Source of the DNA: Candidatus Sumerlaeota bacterium
GTDB taxonomy: Bacteria; Sumerlaeota; Sumerlaeia; Sumerlaeales; Sumerlaeaceae
Length of the DNA stretch: 64,000 nt
NCBI GenBank assembly: GCA_017161655.1
Contig: JADFCV010000004.1
Span: forward strand, 201,378 to 265,377
Direction: 5' to 3'
The position numbers and the translations under genes are program-made. Below are positions 38,473-49,532 of this stretch, in pieces. The stretch's first letter is position 1. Every line of letters starts with the position of its first letter. Below the pieces are notes generated by a model that saw nothing but the letters and a program-made list of their open reading frames with translations, was not told where the DNA came from and ran no database searches.

Positions 38473-40158
38473 ATGAAAGCGTCGGGTGCACAAATCATCG
38501 CTCATTTACTTGAGCGCCATGGCATCACGTATGTGCCAGGAATTCCTGGCGGAGCAAATCTGCCTTTGTACGATGCTGTGAAGGCGAGTAAAATCCGACA
38601 TATCCTGGCACGCCACGAACAGGGGGGCGGTTTCATTGCCCAGGGGATGGCACGCACCACGGGGCGCACGGCAGTCTGTTTCGCCACGTCGGGGCCAGGC
38701 GCAACAAACCTGCTCACGGCTATTGCTGACGCCAAGCTAGACTCAATTCCGCTTGTCGCGATCACGGGGCAAGTGCCGCGGGCAATGATAGGGACGGACG
38801 CCTTTCAAGAGATCGACACTTATGGTCTGACCATTCCGATCACCAAGCACAACTACCTTGTTCGTGACGCGGCCGAACTTCTTGAGGTGATTCCAGAAGC
38901 ATTCAGAATTGCTGGGTCGGGTCGCCCCGGTCCAGTCGTGGTGGACGTGCCCAAGGATGTCCAGAATCAAGTGGTGGAATTTGATAAGTGGCCAGATCCG
39001 TTGCCGCTAGCCACCCCACCGAGACCTTCAGCTGAAGAGATCCGTCGTGCCGAAGAGCTCATCAGCAAAGCTCAGCGCCCTGTCATTCTCATTGGAGCTG
39101 GCGTTGTGTCTGCCGACGCGGGGGACTTCGTGATTCAGCTAGCCGAGAGGATCGACGCTCCCATTGCGTCCACACTCCTCGGCCTGGGTGCAGTGCCGAG
39201 CTCCCACCCGCGTATGCTAGGCATGATGGGAATGCACGGTGCACCCAGCACAAATTATATCATCCACGAAGCCGATCTCGTGATTGCGCTCGGGATGCGT
39301 TTCGACGACCGCGCCACCGGTAAGGCGAGCGAGTTCTGTCCGAACGCCGCCATCATTCACGTGGATCTTGACCGCTGTGAGCTGGGGAAAATCAAACGTC
39401 CTACCCTGGCGGTGGAAGCAGATGTGAAAGAGTTTTTGGGCGAGCTCTTGCAGCATCTTTCGCCTGGTCCGCGGCCCGAGTGGCGTGAGCGCACCGACGA
39501 ACTTCGTGCCGAGTTCCCTCTCCTCATGCCTGGGAGCGACGATGCGTGCCAACCCTATGGCTGTGTGTTGCAAACGGCTAACCTCCTCGATGAAGCACCA
39601 GTCGTCGTCACGGATGTGGGACAACATCAGATGTGGGTGGCACAGGCATTCCCATTCAGCTTTCCGCGACAACTACTCACCTCTGGAGGACTGGGCACGA
39701 TGGGCTTCGGTCTACCCGCGGCTATCGGTGCAGCCCTGGCTCGTCCAGATAAAACCGTGGTGCTCTTCAGCGGTGACGGAAGCCTCTTAATGAACATCCA
39801 GGAGATGGCGACAGCCGCCGAACTCGGCGTGAACGTGAAGGTCATCCTTATGAACAACGCCCACCTCGGCCTTGTGCGTCAGCAGCAGGAGCTGTTCTAC
39901 GGGGCGCGCTTTCATGCCTCACGTTTCGAATTCGAACCCGATTTCGTTGCCATTGCTCGAGGCTTTGGCTGGAATGCCTGCAATCTCGGCCAAGCCACCG
40001 ATCCGGTGGAAATGCTCGCAACCGCGCTTTCGCAACCGGGTCCTACATTCGTCAATGTTCCCATTCCGCGCACAGTGAATGTGCTCCCGATGGTGCCACC
40101 GGGCGCTCCCAATATCGAAATGATCGGAGGACACTCGCATGTCTGCCAAAACGCATGA
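38473..40158 (+). CDS. ilvB: Acetolactate synthase large subunit
   Basis: [78 protein letters not shown]-like [28 protein letters not shown]. Confidence 0.97.
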   Translation: MKASGAQIIAHLLERHGITYVPGIPGGANLPLYDAVKASKIRHILARHEQGGGFIAQGMARTTGRTAVCFATSGPGATNLLTAIADAKLDSIPLVAITGQVPRAMIGTDAFQEIDTYGLTIPITKHNYLVRDAAELLEVIPEAFRIAGSGRPGPVVVDVPKDVQNQVVEFDKWPDPLPLATPPRPSAEEIRRAEELISKAQRPVILIGAGVVSADAGDFVIQLAERIDAPIASTLLGLGAVPSSHPRMLGMMGMHGAPSTNYIIHEADLVIALGMRFDDRATGKASEFCPNAAIIHVDLDRCELGKIKRPTLAVEADVKEFLGELLQHLSPGPRPEWRERTDELRAEFPLLMPGSDDACQPYGCVLQTANLLDEAPVVVTDVGQHQMWVAQAFPFSFPRQLLTSGGLGTMGFGLPAAIGAALARPDKTVVLFSGDGSLLMNIQEMATAAELGVNVKVILMNNAHLGLVRQQQELFYGARFHASRFEFEPDFVAIARGFGWNACNLGQATDPVEMLATALSQPGPTFVNVPIPRTVNVLPMVPPGAPNIEMIGGHSHVCQNA

Positions 40159-40471
40159 ACCCATTACCCCGAATGATCAAATTATCCGTGACGAGCGTCG
40201 CCCAGTCTTGCGGCTTGTGGTCCGCAATCATCCCGGTGTGATGTCGCACATCTGTGGGCTGTTCGCACGCCGCGCGTTCAATGTGGAGGCAATTCTCTGT
40301 CTGCCGATCGAGGATGGCCAGCGCAGCGTCATTCTCCTTCTCGTCGACGAAGATGAACGGCTCGAGCAGATGGTGCGTCAGATCGAAAAACTGGAAGACG
40401 TTCTCGAAGTGACGCGAGAAGAAGACGGGCACGAACCATTTGAGGCCATGGCTCGCTATTTGGCCTCTTAG
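40139..40471 (+). CDS. ilvN: Acetolactate synthase small subunit (ACT domain)
   Basis: [46 protein letters not shown]; 20-nt overlap with ilvB. Confidence 0.93.
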   Translation: MSAKTHEPITPNDQIIRDERRPVLRLVVRNHPGVMSHICGLFARRAFNVEAILCLPIEDGQRSVILLLVDEDERLEQMVRQIEKLEDVLEVTREEDGHEPFEAMARYLAS

Positions 40472-40532
40472 CGTGTCCCCAGTGTTACAGGGTCGGGGGC
40501 GGTTGACAGTTGTCGTCGTCCCTGAGAAAGAG

Positions 40533-40568
40533 GCGGCGGCTGCTTTTGGGGCATGCCGCCGCTTCCTT
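40533..40568. terminator. Probable bidirectional terminator between convergent ilvN and an amidase gene
   Basis: GCGGCGGC TGC TTTTGGG GCA T GCCGCCGC hairpin, flanked by TTCCTT (plus) and CTCTTTCTC (minus). Confidence 0.5.
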
Positions 40569-40589
40569 ACTGACCAACATTGAGACGCT

Positions 40590-43500
40590 CTATCGGAGCA
40601 GTTCGTCGAGAAGCGCTCGTCGCGCCTCCGCTCCCACAACGCATTCGAACGGAAAAGCCACAACAATCATGCGTGCTTGGCCGACTCGATCCGTAACGGC
40701 AGCCCCCACGCCAGTATCAGCATACCGGAGCACAATCTTTCCCCCTTTCTGCGCGGGTGCGACGCCACCGGCAGCTTCGACGCCATAGACACCATCTTCC
40801 CCAAGGTCCTTGCTCACATGCAGTTGCAGCGAAGAGAGGACGGATCGCACGTCGTTAGTGCGCGAGGCTCTTTCAGCTGTCCATTTGCACCGCAATACGT
40901 CGCGGACAAACGACTTCGTATCGGATGAGGCCAGGGCGCCAATGACCGCATCAGTGGCAACGTACGATCCTGAAACAAGGATGTTGACCTGCTGTGTGGT
41001 CAAATCGCGGACCCACTGCCTGAGTGCCGATGGCCACACTTCAAAGCGTGGCCCCATTCGATCCGCCACTGCTCCTTTCGGATCATGAGCTGGCGGAGGT
41101 AATGTCGTGCGCTGTTCGCCGAATAGCAGATCAATCACTGCATAACGTTTTGCAGTATCAGCGACCGGCAGTTTCACGCAGTCCTTGGCGTTGATCGTAT
41201 CCACTCCGTAGCCAAGAGCAGCGAACGCCTCAGCGTGTCGCAACGCAAGATCGGGCGTTCGTCCGACCTCACATGTTGTCTCCAAATCCCCGTATGAAGC
41301 GCCATGTCCTGGATGATCGTTCGTGTAAGGGGAATCCTCACCAACCCACGCGTGGGTGCGGTCAAAATCAAACTGATCACCTACGAGTGGCGAATTCCAG
41401 ATCTCCGCAACGCCTTGGTCCAGTGAGCGGCTAACGCCTTCGAAGGTTGTCCCCCCCAAAGTGTTAGGTGCAGGTCCTTGCGACGCCACAAATGCTGGCG
41501 GGGCAATCCGATCGAAACCATGCACGATCAGAGCGCGTTTGCCAGTTCCGGCGGTCACGCTGTAAGCATCCGAAGGTGCCGACTCTCCGCCAGCATTGAC
41601 CGCACTTACACAAAAACTTTCTACCGCAGCCGGATTGCTCGCGGTCAGAGGTAAATTCGCCACTGTCGTGTTTCCCACATAAGTCCCACTGTCAAAGCCC
41701 CCCGCTCCGACTTTGCGATACACGATATAACCGGTCGGAGAAGCAGTCGGTTCGAGAGGATCAGGTGTCGGTTCCCATTCCAGACGTACTTGCCCGCCGT
41801 CAAGTCGTGCTGCCACCATCCGTGGAGCCAGGGGGGCAACAACCGGCTGGTAGCCGTATTCCGTGGCCAGAAAGCGCAGGATCCCCTTGTAAATAGCTCG
41901 AGCCCAGGTCTGCCGAAAACTCGGATCGAGAGCAAATTTGATGTCATCATAGTTTTGGTGCGACAGCGCTTCTATCAGCACGCACGGCACATTTGGGCGC
42001 CGCGCCTCGGCGTAGTCGCGGTCCCCAAGATCTCGTCTATTCCATGTGCTGCAAAATTTTGCCCGAATGTCCTGGACGATTTGTGTTTGCACCAGGTCGG
42101 CAAGATCGCGATTCAACATCCGGTCGCGTCCGTCGGGGAAAAACTCCGATTTTGACTCATCAGCGAGACGGTAGATTGCGAGCGTACCAATCGTGCCAGT
42201 TGAGATTGTCGCGTCCGTATGCAAGGCAAACGCCACATCCACGGGTACACCTTTGCCTGGTGCCTTGCGATTCGTATTTGGTCCACGCGGAGCGCCGACC
42301 AAATAATTCACGAATTCCGGCCGTCCCACATAATCCTCAGTATAATCTTCCCCTGCATGCTTACCGAAAGCGTAGACCAGAGCGGGATCGACTCCTGCGT
42401 ACTGGAACCAATAGCGCGCCGCTTCCAGAAAGCGCGGATAGCCACTGGGGCGTCCGTCGCGCGTGACATTTCCCATCCCTCCCCCGAACTTTACAGCGTC
42501 AGCGCTAAGTGAGCCAGGAGCTGACCCTTCTGCCAGGAGTTCCACACTTCCTCGCTCTGCAGCTTGGCCGGCCTGAAAACGAAAGGTTCCCAGATAGACC
42601 CACATGTTGCCGGCTATCTGCTGGTTGACGTAGACATCTTTGACGCCGCCCCAATAGTGCACGCGATAGTGAGCTCGCGGAGAACGTTGCGCATCCGCGC
42701 TATACGAAACGTACACCGCGTAGTCACCGTCTTCAGGAAACCGCGGAATCCATCGTGCAAAAGTAGCCGGCACTGTGCCGCGAGTTTCGTGCGTGCGTCC
42801 AAGTGTGTGGGGATTGATTCCCTCTGCGTAGGGGGCTTTCCCATTCGCAAATCCCGCCGCGTTGCTCGGCACAAAGCCACTGCACTCGAAAACCCCATTT
42901 GGTCCCGATGTCCCATCACCGTCATCAACAATGACTTCACGAAGCTGATAATCGCGCTCACGACACGAAATCACCGTCGCTCCCGCGCGTTCGAGCATTG
43001 GAATAAGATAATCGTTCACGACCGACATCGTGAGGCGATCCTCAACGGTGGTAAACATACGCGGCCGTTGCCACGTCCAGCGCCCACTTGCGCGATCGTA
43101 GTAAAGGCCATGACTGGCCCAAACGACAATATGCTTCCCCGCTAAACCCTGAACCGGCGAGGGAGCGCCCGAAGGCATGGGGACGTCACGCAATGGGGCC
43201 ATGGCACGAGGCGGTGCTTGCGATGCGCCGCTTCGAGGCTTGCGCTCGGGGCGGAAGTATGGAGGGACATACTCGTCAATAAGACGGCTTCCGACATGAA
43301 CAATGACTTGGGATGTCTGCGGGACGTTCGCCGCCTTGCGCAAGCCTTCGAGTAACAGCGAAATGTCGTCCGGCCGCCATGGGCGATCCGCTGCCTCCTT
43401 CGAAAGTTCGATGAGCGCCGCCGTAGATAGCGCGTCCGTTTTTACCACCTTTGTGCGTTTTGGAAGAAGGGGTGAGCCGTCCGCTGCTGTGATATTGGCC

Positions 43501-43604
43501 AGCGGAATCGGAGTCTGTTGGGCATCTGCGAGCGCAACCGAGCAAATAAGAGCCAATGCACTCGCCACGCAGCGAAGTGATCGCAACTCTTGCCAGGTGG
43601 ACAT
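40590..43604 (-). CDS. Secreted N-acetylmuramoyl-L-alanine amidase-like / 'xanthan lyase'-like protein with golvesin-like and FnIII-like domains
   Basis: Signal peptide; DGDYAVYVSYSADAQRSPRAHYRVHYWGGVKDVYVNQQIAGNMWVYLGTFRFQAGQAAERGSVEL (golvesin-like); VDVAFALHTDATISTGTIGTLAIY; GYIVYRKVGAGGFDSGTYVGNTTV...FCVSAVNAGGESAPSDAYSV. Start ATG 43604. Confidence 0.7.
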   Translation of the reverse strand: MSTWQELRSLRCVASALALICSVALADAQQTPIPLANITAADGSPLLPKRTKVVKTDALSTAALIELSKEAADRPWRPDDISLLLEGLRKAANVPQTSQVIVHVGSRLIDEYVPPYFRPERKPRSGASQAPPRAMAPLRDVPMPSGAPSPVQGLAGKHIVVWASHGLYYDRASGRWTWQRPRMFTTVEDRLTMSVVNDYLIPMLERAGATVISCRERDYQLREVIVDDGDGTSGPNGVFECSGFVPSNAAGFANGKAPYAEGINPHTLGRTHETRGTVPATFARWIPRFPEDGDYAVYVSYSADAQRSPRAHYRVHYWGGVKDVYVNQQIAGNMWVYLGTFRFQAGQAAERGSVELLAEGSAPGSLSADAVKFGGGMGNVTRDGRPSGYPRFLEAARYWFQYAGVDPALVYAFGKHAGEDYTEDYVGRPEFVNYLVGAPRGPNTNRKAPGKGVPVDVAFALHTDATISTGTIGTLAIYRLADESKSEFFPDGRDRMLNRDLADLVQTQIVQDIRAKFCSTWNRRDLGDRDYAEARRPNVPCVLIEALSHQNYDDIKFALDPSFRQTWARAIYKGILRFLATEYGYQPVVAPLAPRMVAARLDGGQVRLEWEPTPDPLEPTASPTGYIVYRKVGAGGFDSGTYVGNTTVANLPLTASNPAAVESFCVSAVNAGGESAPSDAYSVTAGTGKRALIVHGFDRIAPPAFVASQGPAPNTLGGTTFEGVSRSLDQGVAEIWNSPLVGDQFDFDRTHAWVGEDSPYTNDHPGHGASYGDLETTCEVGRTPDLALRHAEAFAALGYGVDTINAKDCVKLPVADTAKRYAVIDLLFGEQRTTLPPPAHDPKGAVADRMGPRFEVWPSALRQWVRDLTTQQVNILVSGSYVATDAVIGALASSDTKSFVRDVLRCKWTAERASRTNDVRSVLSSLQLHVSKDLGEDGVYGVEAAGGVAPAQKGGKIVLRYADTGVGAAVTDRVGQARMIVVAFPFECVVGAEARRALLDELLR

Positions 43605-43917
43605 GGATGAGAGTTCCTTTCCACTATTCTGTGATACGGGCACCGTCGTGACAAATCGGGCTCTCCGCAAGAGATTGTTTAGAATTACAAAACCAAAAAC
43701 TAACGAAATGGTTTGCTATCCATGCTCACCGAGACGCGAATCTTCTCCCCGCTCGTTGTTTTCGCTGAAAGAAAACGCTGCGGGAGTGCATCATTCCAAA
43801 AGGTGTTTTGTTCCCAGCGAGGTAAGGTCAGGATTGATTTCCCCCATCGGCAACCCGCAAAGTGACGCGAGACTAGGTGATAACATGATTCTGCACGCTA
43901 AGATGAGGGACAAACTG

Positions 43918-46278
43918 ATGAACACAAAAAACGCAAGGCTGTCTCGGCATGCTGGGAATATCTCACGGCCACTGTTGGGGATCTTTGCTTTGGCCGGCTG
44001 GGCCCTCATCACTGCCCCCGCTTTTGGCGTGGAAACAAAGGTTCTGCGGGACGACACGTTTTCGGATTTCTACCGCGGTGAAACCACAGGCACAGAGATT
44101 CTTGCTGAAGGGAAAATCACGGTTGGACCACTTCCCAAGCGTCTCGTTCGCACCGACGACGCGATCGCCTGGAAAGTGGCACTTGATCGCTACGACAAGA
44201 ATCTTTTTGTCGCCACGGGCCACGAAGGAAAAGTCTGGCGTGTCGAGCCAGATGGGAAAACCGAACTCTGGGCCGATCTCGAAGAGGTGGAGGCCACAGC
44301 AATTGCTGTGGACTTCACAGGGGGAGTGCTGGTAGGCGCTTCACCCAGCGGAAAAATCTATCGTATCGTACAGGCTGGAAAACCTGAGCTCTTTTTCGAT
44401 ACCAAAGAGCAGCAGATTTGGGATCTTATTTTCGACCGCAATGGCGTCCTCTATGCAGCCACAGGTCCTCATGGAAAAATCTTTCGCATCCGCGGGCCCA
44501 ACAATGGAGAGGTTTATTGCGACACTCCGGCCACAAATGTGATGGCCCTGGCTTTCAATAGTGAAGGCTCGCTGCTGGCTGCCACGCAGGGCAAAGCTTA
44601 TGTTCTCGAAATCCCTAAGGCCAACACAGCAAAAGTTCTCTATGCTGCAAGTGAAGATGAATGCCGTGCGATCGCTGTTGATGGCACCGGGAGTATCTTT
44701 GTTGCTGTCAATAGTGCACGCCTTGCCACGGTGGTAGAACGCCTGCGGGGGGATCGCTCGGCTCAACAGGCGAGCGGTGCTTCACCAGCGGGAAATCAGG
44801 CGCAGCAGGCTCAAACTCGGACTGATGCTCTCCGCGAAGCTCTCGCATCAATGACTTCTAGTCTGGCGGGTTTGGGGGGGCAGAGCCAGATTGTGAAAAT
44901 CGAGCCCTCCGGGTTTGCTTCAACTTTCTGGAATGCTCCGGAGGCTCCGATTCATGCGATGGTGGCTGATCCCATGGAGAAAGGCATTTATGTAGCCGCT
45001 GGCAATCAGGGAAAAATCTATCGCCTGTTCAGCGACACAAACTACTCCCTGGTCGCCGATGTGGAAGAACAGTGTGCACTCTCCTTTACCTCGCATCACA
45101 ACATGATCTATTTCACCACAGCTGACCGCGCTTCAGTGTACGCTCTGGGAGAGCACGTAACCACCTCAGGGCTTTATGCCTCCCGTCCCCTAAATGCTGG
45201 TTCCATTGTTGCGTGGGGAAACTTTCTGGTGGAATCCGAAGTGCATGAAGGGGCGCATCTTGCAGTCGAGGTCCGTGTGGGGAATACGCCAGATCCGACA
45301 GACAAAACATGGGGGGAGTGGAAAAAGGCTGTTCCCGTGACTGATTCCTTGTGGAGCGCAGGGTCATTGATTGCTCAGTATCTTCAGTATCGCTTGAAGC
45401 TCGATCCTTCTCCCTCTGGTATGCTGCCGAGCGTGAATGCTCTCCAGTTTTTCTATGTGCAGCGAAATGCGCCCCCAGTTTTAACTTCTATCAAGGTAGA
45501 AAAAATCGGCGGCGAAGTGGTGCCTCCCACTTCTCAACCGCAACCCAGCTCCACGCCGCCCTCAGGGAGTGCCCCCCCCGCTTCGCGCACTGACCCTTCT
45601 GCCGGAGCCCGTCCTGCAAGTCCATCTGGTGTTCAGGCACTTGTGGCTGCAATGGCGAGTGGGCGGGCTGAGATTCCTGCATCTTCTCCCAACCAACCGC
45701 CTGCAGCCACGCTTGGTGCCCCTTCCAATTCGAGCAAATTCAATGTGAGCTGGGAAGCAAATGATCCGAATGGAGATAAACTCGTCTATCGAATCGAGAT
45801 CAAGGGTGAGGACGAGACCCAGTGGCAAACGCTTGAGAAAGAGTATTCCAGCACCCGTTATTCTCTTGATGCGGCCCTGTTCCCTGATGGACTGTATCGC
45901 TTCAGGATCATTGCCTCAGATCGTCAGCAGAATCCCGAGGATGTGGCCACGTCGGCCACAATTCTGAGTCGTGTTGTTGTCATCGACAACACCCCCCCCA
46001 ACGTCAGCAATTTGGCGAGCAAAAAGCTCGGGGCTGGCCGATGGCAGGTGCGGGCAGATGCAGAGGATGCTCTTTCCATTCTTGCATCAGCCAGCTATCG
46101 TCTGGATGGCGAGACGACGTGGTACGCACTTCTCCCCGAAGACGGCATCTTTGACAGCAAGAAAGAGTCGTTCCGCTTCGAGGTTGAACCAAAGGAAGCG
46201 AAAGACGAACACGTGTTGCACCTTCGAGTCATGGACCGTGAAGGCAACGCGCATGTTGCAAAGCTCCTGCTAAAATAA
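43918..46278 (+). CDS. Secreted beta-propeller/FnIII-type surface protein
   Basis: Signal peptide LGIFALAGWALITAPAFG; repeated blades (NLFVATGHEGKVWRVEPDGK, VLVGASPSGKIYRIVQAGK, LYAATGPHGKIFRI, IYVAAGNQGKIYRLF); C-terminal FnIII-like region. The ORF-track 5' extension (43303-43884) is antisense to the amidase. Confidence 0.72.
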   Translation: MNTKNARLSRHAGNISRPLLGIFALAGWALITAPAFGVETKVLRDDTFSDFYRGETTGTEILAEGKITVGPLPKRLVRTDDAIAWKVALDRYDKNLFVATGHEGKVWRVEPDGKTELWADLEEVEATAIAVDFTGGVLVGASPSGKIYRIVQAGKPELFFDTKEQQIWDLIFDRNGVLYAATGPHGKIFRIRGPNNGEVYCDTPATNVMALAFNSEGSLLAATQGKAYVLEIPKANTAKVLYAASEDECRAIAVDGTGSIFVAVNSARLATVVERLRGDRSAQQASGASPAGNQAQQAQTRTDALREALASMTSSLAGLGGQSQIVKIEPSGFASTFWNAPEAPIHAMVADPMEKGIYVAAGNQGKIYRLFSDTNYSLVADVEEQCALSFTSHHNMIYFTTADRASVYALGEHVTTSGLYASRPLNAGSIVAWGNFLVESEVHEGAHLAVEVRVGNTPDPTDKTWGEWKKAVPVTDSLWSAGSLIAQYLQYRLKLDPSPSGMLPSVNALQFFYVQRNAPPVLTSIKVEKIGGEVVPPTSQPQPSSTPPSGSAPPASRTDPSAGARPASPSGVQALVAAMASGRAEIPASSPNQPPAATLGAPSNSSKFNVSWEANDPNGDKLVYRIEIKGEDETQWQTLEKEYSSTRYSLDAALFPDGLYRFRIIASDRQQNPEDVATSATILSRVVVIDNTPPNVSNLASKKLGAGRWQVRADAEDALSILASASYRLDGETTWYALLPEDGIFDSKKESFRFEVEPKEAKDEHVLHLRVMDREGNAHVAKLLLK

Positions 46279-46484
46279 TAACAAGTCACTGACTTGTCAT
46301 CGTGGGATCAATCGTGCCATTGCCCGGCGGCAGTGGGGCGCGCTTCTGTCCTTTGAGCGGTGCCCAGGCCCGTTGTCTTGGCTGAAGGGACCCCTTGGCC
46401 GCAAAGACAAGCTTCCCTCGATGCCTGTGGAAGCTGAAACAGGAAGCCATTCCCACAGCTTGTGTTTCATCGAACAGAGTCCTG

Positions 46485-49400
46485 TTATTGCACCGGCTCG
46501 ACGTGTCCGTCCGCCTCAATGCGAATAGTTCCTAGCGGCGCATCACCAACCGACACCGAGTAGACTCCGGGCTGAAGATTTGCTTCGAAGAGGCCATTGC
46601 GCCATTGGCAACGAACGGTCTCGCCCGTATCGCGTGAAAGAAGTATGATTTCCGCGCCAGGGCTGACTGCCATCGATGGGGGCAGAGAAAAACTTATTCG
46701 CGGAGGGGGAGCGAAATCCAGGTCCACCTGCACAACTCCTCCCTCTTGGGGGATCGTTGTCCCCTTGCGCACCCGTCGCGATGTTTCTTCGCCTGTGGCT
46801 AGTTCGGCTTCCACAACGTAGGAGTCCGCTGGAAGGCTCTCAACGCGGAATGAGCCTGTTTCATCCGTCTCTGCCACTTTCGGCGGGAACGTGGGATCAG
46901 TTTGCGACTTCACGGTGATGCGAACCTGCGGCAGGGGTATTTGGCGCTCCAGCACGCGGCCTTCGATTGTCCCGAGTTGCATAGATCGGAGCTTTACTGT
47001 CGCCATTCTCTCGGCCTCGACCCGCACATTGATGGCACTCGCATTGAACGACGGACTTGTACAGATCACAAGATAATCACCAGGCAACAAATCCGACAGC
47101 ACAACGCTATCGCCCTGGACATTCGACATCTTGTACTCGGCAGCTGAGAGCGATTCAGGTAGAATCATGTTTGTTGCCACGACTTCGCCTTGATCAATCG
47201 TGGCATTTTCGAATTCCAGCCGCAACTGTCCGGTTTTCCCAGGGATCACTACGACCGGGCGGGGTGCTTCTTTGGACGGATCCCAGTCCACCTCATCAGA
47301 GACGCCGACCATTCTGCCACCATCGCTGCTCACTGCCACCAACCGATAGCGTCCTTGCGGAGGTGACGGGAAGGCATCCTGAGTTCCGCCAACAACGCGT
47401 GCGGATGAGATTTCTCGGCCTAAAAGCTGCTTCGCGTACGTTCCAGAGCCCCAGAGATCGATCTTCATAAGGTGCACGTCCCAGGTTTTTGCGGGTGAAG
47501 CTTGCACGACGAAAGGCAAAGCCGCCTCCGGTTTCAGAACAACCTCTAGGTTGTCACACGGCAAGGGGATCTCTCGCTGCTCCCACGTGACATAACCTTT
47601 TCGCTCCACTTGCACAAGTGACAGTGCGTCACCATCCAATTCGCGGACCTCAAACTGCCCCTGAGCATCGGTTTCAACTAGCCCTGCCTCGGTTGAACCA
47701 TCCGCCTTGCGCACGTAATACCGCACAGCTACCCCCGCGAGCTTTTGCTTCTTTTCGTCAATGACGGAACCGGCGAAGCGTTTGCCAGCTGGTAGCTCAA
47801 TCTCAACGAACACATGTTGCCCCACACCAAGCGAAAGCTTTCGACTACGCTCAACTTTCCCACTGCTTGAGGTGGCGATGAGGCTGTAATTGCCGTCAGG
47901 AAGACACGGAAAACGGAACCTTCCATCAACCGTGGTCGTGGCTTCAAAAAGTGATGGCATGTTATCAAGTTTTGATGAGGAAACGTTATCAGGAACGATT
48001 CTAACAGTTGGTCGCGAGGGGGACGTGTTGGGATCCTGTGACCGCACCACACGCCCATCCACACTTGCCGCCGGATGCAAAGTAAGCGACAGGGCGAGAG
48101 TGGGGCGAGCAGGCTTCTTTGTGATGAATGCCAGTGACGATGCCCACGCTTTGTGATCAGTGCACCACAGCACCCCTCCTACCTCAGTTTTCAGACGTAT
48201 GACCTGACTTTGCGACGTCATGCGTTCAGCCACACGGCTTCCATCCTCGCCGACAAAAACCACCTGAACCGGTTGGGTCGTCAGCTCGTATCCAGAAAGG
48301 TTCACTCGCACCTGTCGTATGGGCCGAACCCAGACCGTTTCCCCCTCGATATTGCGGAAGCCATCTGTCTCGCCATGCTGAACAAAAGCGCCAGGTGGGG
48401 CAGTGGACGCGATCATGTAGCCTGATTCTTCCGAGACTTCGATGCTAGGTTTTCCAACTAACCAGAGGGGCCCAACTCGGAAAGAGCCATCTGCCCCACT
48501 TGTCGTCACTTTATCCTCAACTCTTAAGACCACTCCCGCGGCGGGAGCACTTGTGGTTGCATCGTAAACGGTTCCAATCAGCCAGTAGCCCTCGCTGACC
48601 AGAATCCGGACCTCTTTTCCGTTATCGCGAGGGAATTCAAGCAGCTCCACACGCGATACGCGAGGGTGCTCGACAAGCGCCTCGAGACTAAAATTCCCGG
48701 GGGGCAAGCCCTCGTAAACAAACCGTCCCTTTTCATCGGCCTTGGTAATAAAATTAAATCCATTACCATTTAACAGAAGGCGTGAATGAGCAAAATTTTC
48801 TGGGGGGCTTGAAGGCGAAGCGACAACTCCGCTTATCCGTGACCCGCCCTTTTTCAAACGCACGATGAGATTCTGGTTGCTTGCTTTGGTCTGTGCGTTT
48901 TCGAGCTGATAGCCCTCTTTGCGCACAAGAAACTGGAAGCTTCGTTTGGGCATTAACCCCTCGATCCTGAAACGGCCATCCGGCCCGCTGGCCGTCCACA
49001 CTGGCACATGTTTGTTTGCGAGGGCGACCTCTTCATCTGGAGAGAGGACCACAGGCCCAATGGCTGCATCGGCGATTGGCTGGCCTGTCACTGCATCCAG
49101 GACCTGACCCTCGATATTTTCGCCCCGATCCAGTGTGAGGCCGACTTTCGTATAGCCTCTGGGCAAGTCGGCAAATGCGAACCGCGCGCGTCGGAATCCC
49201 GGCGCATAGGCAATGATCACAAGCTCGTTGCTGGGGTGCAGAGGAATTGGGAAGACTCCAGATTCATCGCTCGTGACCGAGGCACGGGGGACAAGGTCGT
49301 CTGGCAACTGGAATTCGAAGCGTAATGGAACAAAATCTATTTTCGCCCCTTTAATCGGGCGCTTGTCCGGACCCACAATAACTCCTGCAAGTGGCTTAGC

Positions 49401-49499
49401 ATCAAGGATTTGTGCAAATGCAATTGGGGCGAAGGGCAACCATGAAAAAAACACTTGAAATTGTCGAAATAGTCGGTTCTTGTGGAAAGTCAGAATCAT
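46485..49499 (-). CDS. Secreted protein with multiple carboxypeptidase-regulatory-like domains
   Basis: Repeats such as LAGVIVGPDKRPIKGAKIDFVPL, IEGQVLDAVTGQPIADAAIGP, IGTVYDATTSAPAAGVVLRVEDKVTTSGADGSFRVGPL, FAGSVIDEKKQKLAGVAVRYYVRKADGS. Start likely ATG 49499. Confidence 0.78.
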   Translation of the reverse strand: MILTFHKNRLFRQFQVFFSWLPFAPIAFAQILDAKPLAGVIVGPDKRPIKGAKIDFVPLRFEFQLPDDLVPRASVTSDESGVFPIPLHPSNELVIIAYAPGFRRARFAFADLPRGYTKVGLTLDRGENIEGQVLDAVTGQPIADAAIGPVVLSPDEEVALANKHVPVWTASGPDGRFRIEGLMPKRSFQFLVRKEGYQLENAQTKASNQNLIVRLKKGGSRISGVVASPSSPPENFAHSRLLLNGNGFNFITKADEKGRFVYEGLPPGNFSLEALVEHPRVSRVELLEFPRDNGKEVRILVSEGYWLIGTVYDATTSAPAAGVVLRVEDKVTTSGADGSFRVGPLWLVGKPSIEVSEESGYMIASTAPPGAFVQHGETDGFRNIEGETVWVRPIRQVRVNLSGYELTTQPVQVVFVGEDGSRVAERMTSQSQVIRLKTEVGGVLWCTDHKAWASSLAFITKKPARPTLALSLTLHPAASVDGRVVRSQDPNTSPSRPTVRIVPDNVSSSKLDNMPSLFEATTTVDGRFRFPCLPDGNYSLIATSSSGKVERSRKLSLGVGQHVFVEIELPAGKRFAGSVIDEKKQKLAGVAVRYYVRKADGSTEAGLVETDAQGQFEVRELDGDALSLVQVERKGYVTWEQREIPLPCDNLEVVLKPEAALPFVVQASPAKTWDVHLMKIDLWGSGTYAKQLLGREISSARVVGGTQDAFPSPPQGRYRLVAVSSDGGRMVGVSDEVDWDPSKEAPRPVVVIPGKTGQLRLEFENATIDQGEVVATNMILPESLSAAEYKMSNVQGDSVVLSDLLPGDYLVICTSPSFNASAINVRVEAERMATVKLRSMQLGTIEGRVLERQIPLPQVRITVKSQTDPTFPPKVAETDETGSFRVESLPADSYVVEAELATGEETSRRVRKGTTIPQEGGVVQVDLDFAPPPRISFSLPPSMAVSPGAEIILLSRDTGETVRCQWRNGLFEANLQPGVYSVSVGDAPLGTIRIEADGHVEPVQ

Positions 49500-49532
49500 A
49501 GCGCCGGCCTCTAAGTGGCATGTGAAGACAAG

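Noticed and set aside
43303-43884. 5' extension of the propeller ORF as given in the ORF track
   Set aside because: Overlaps antisense with the amidase N-terminus and signal peptide; a credible signal peptide and start lie at 43885-43918.
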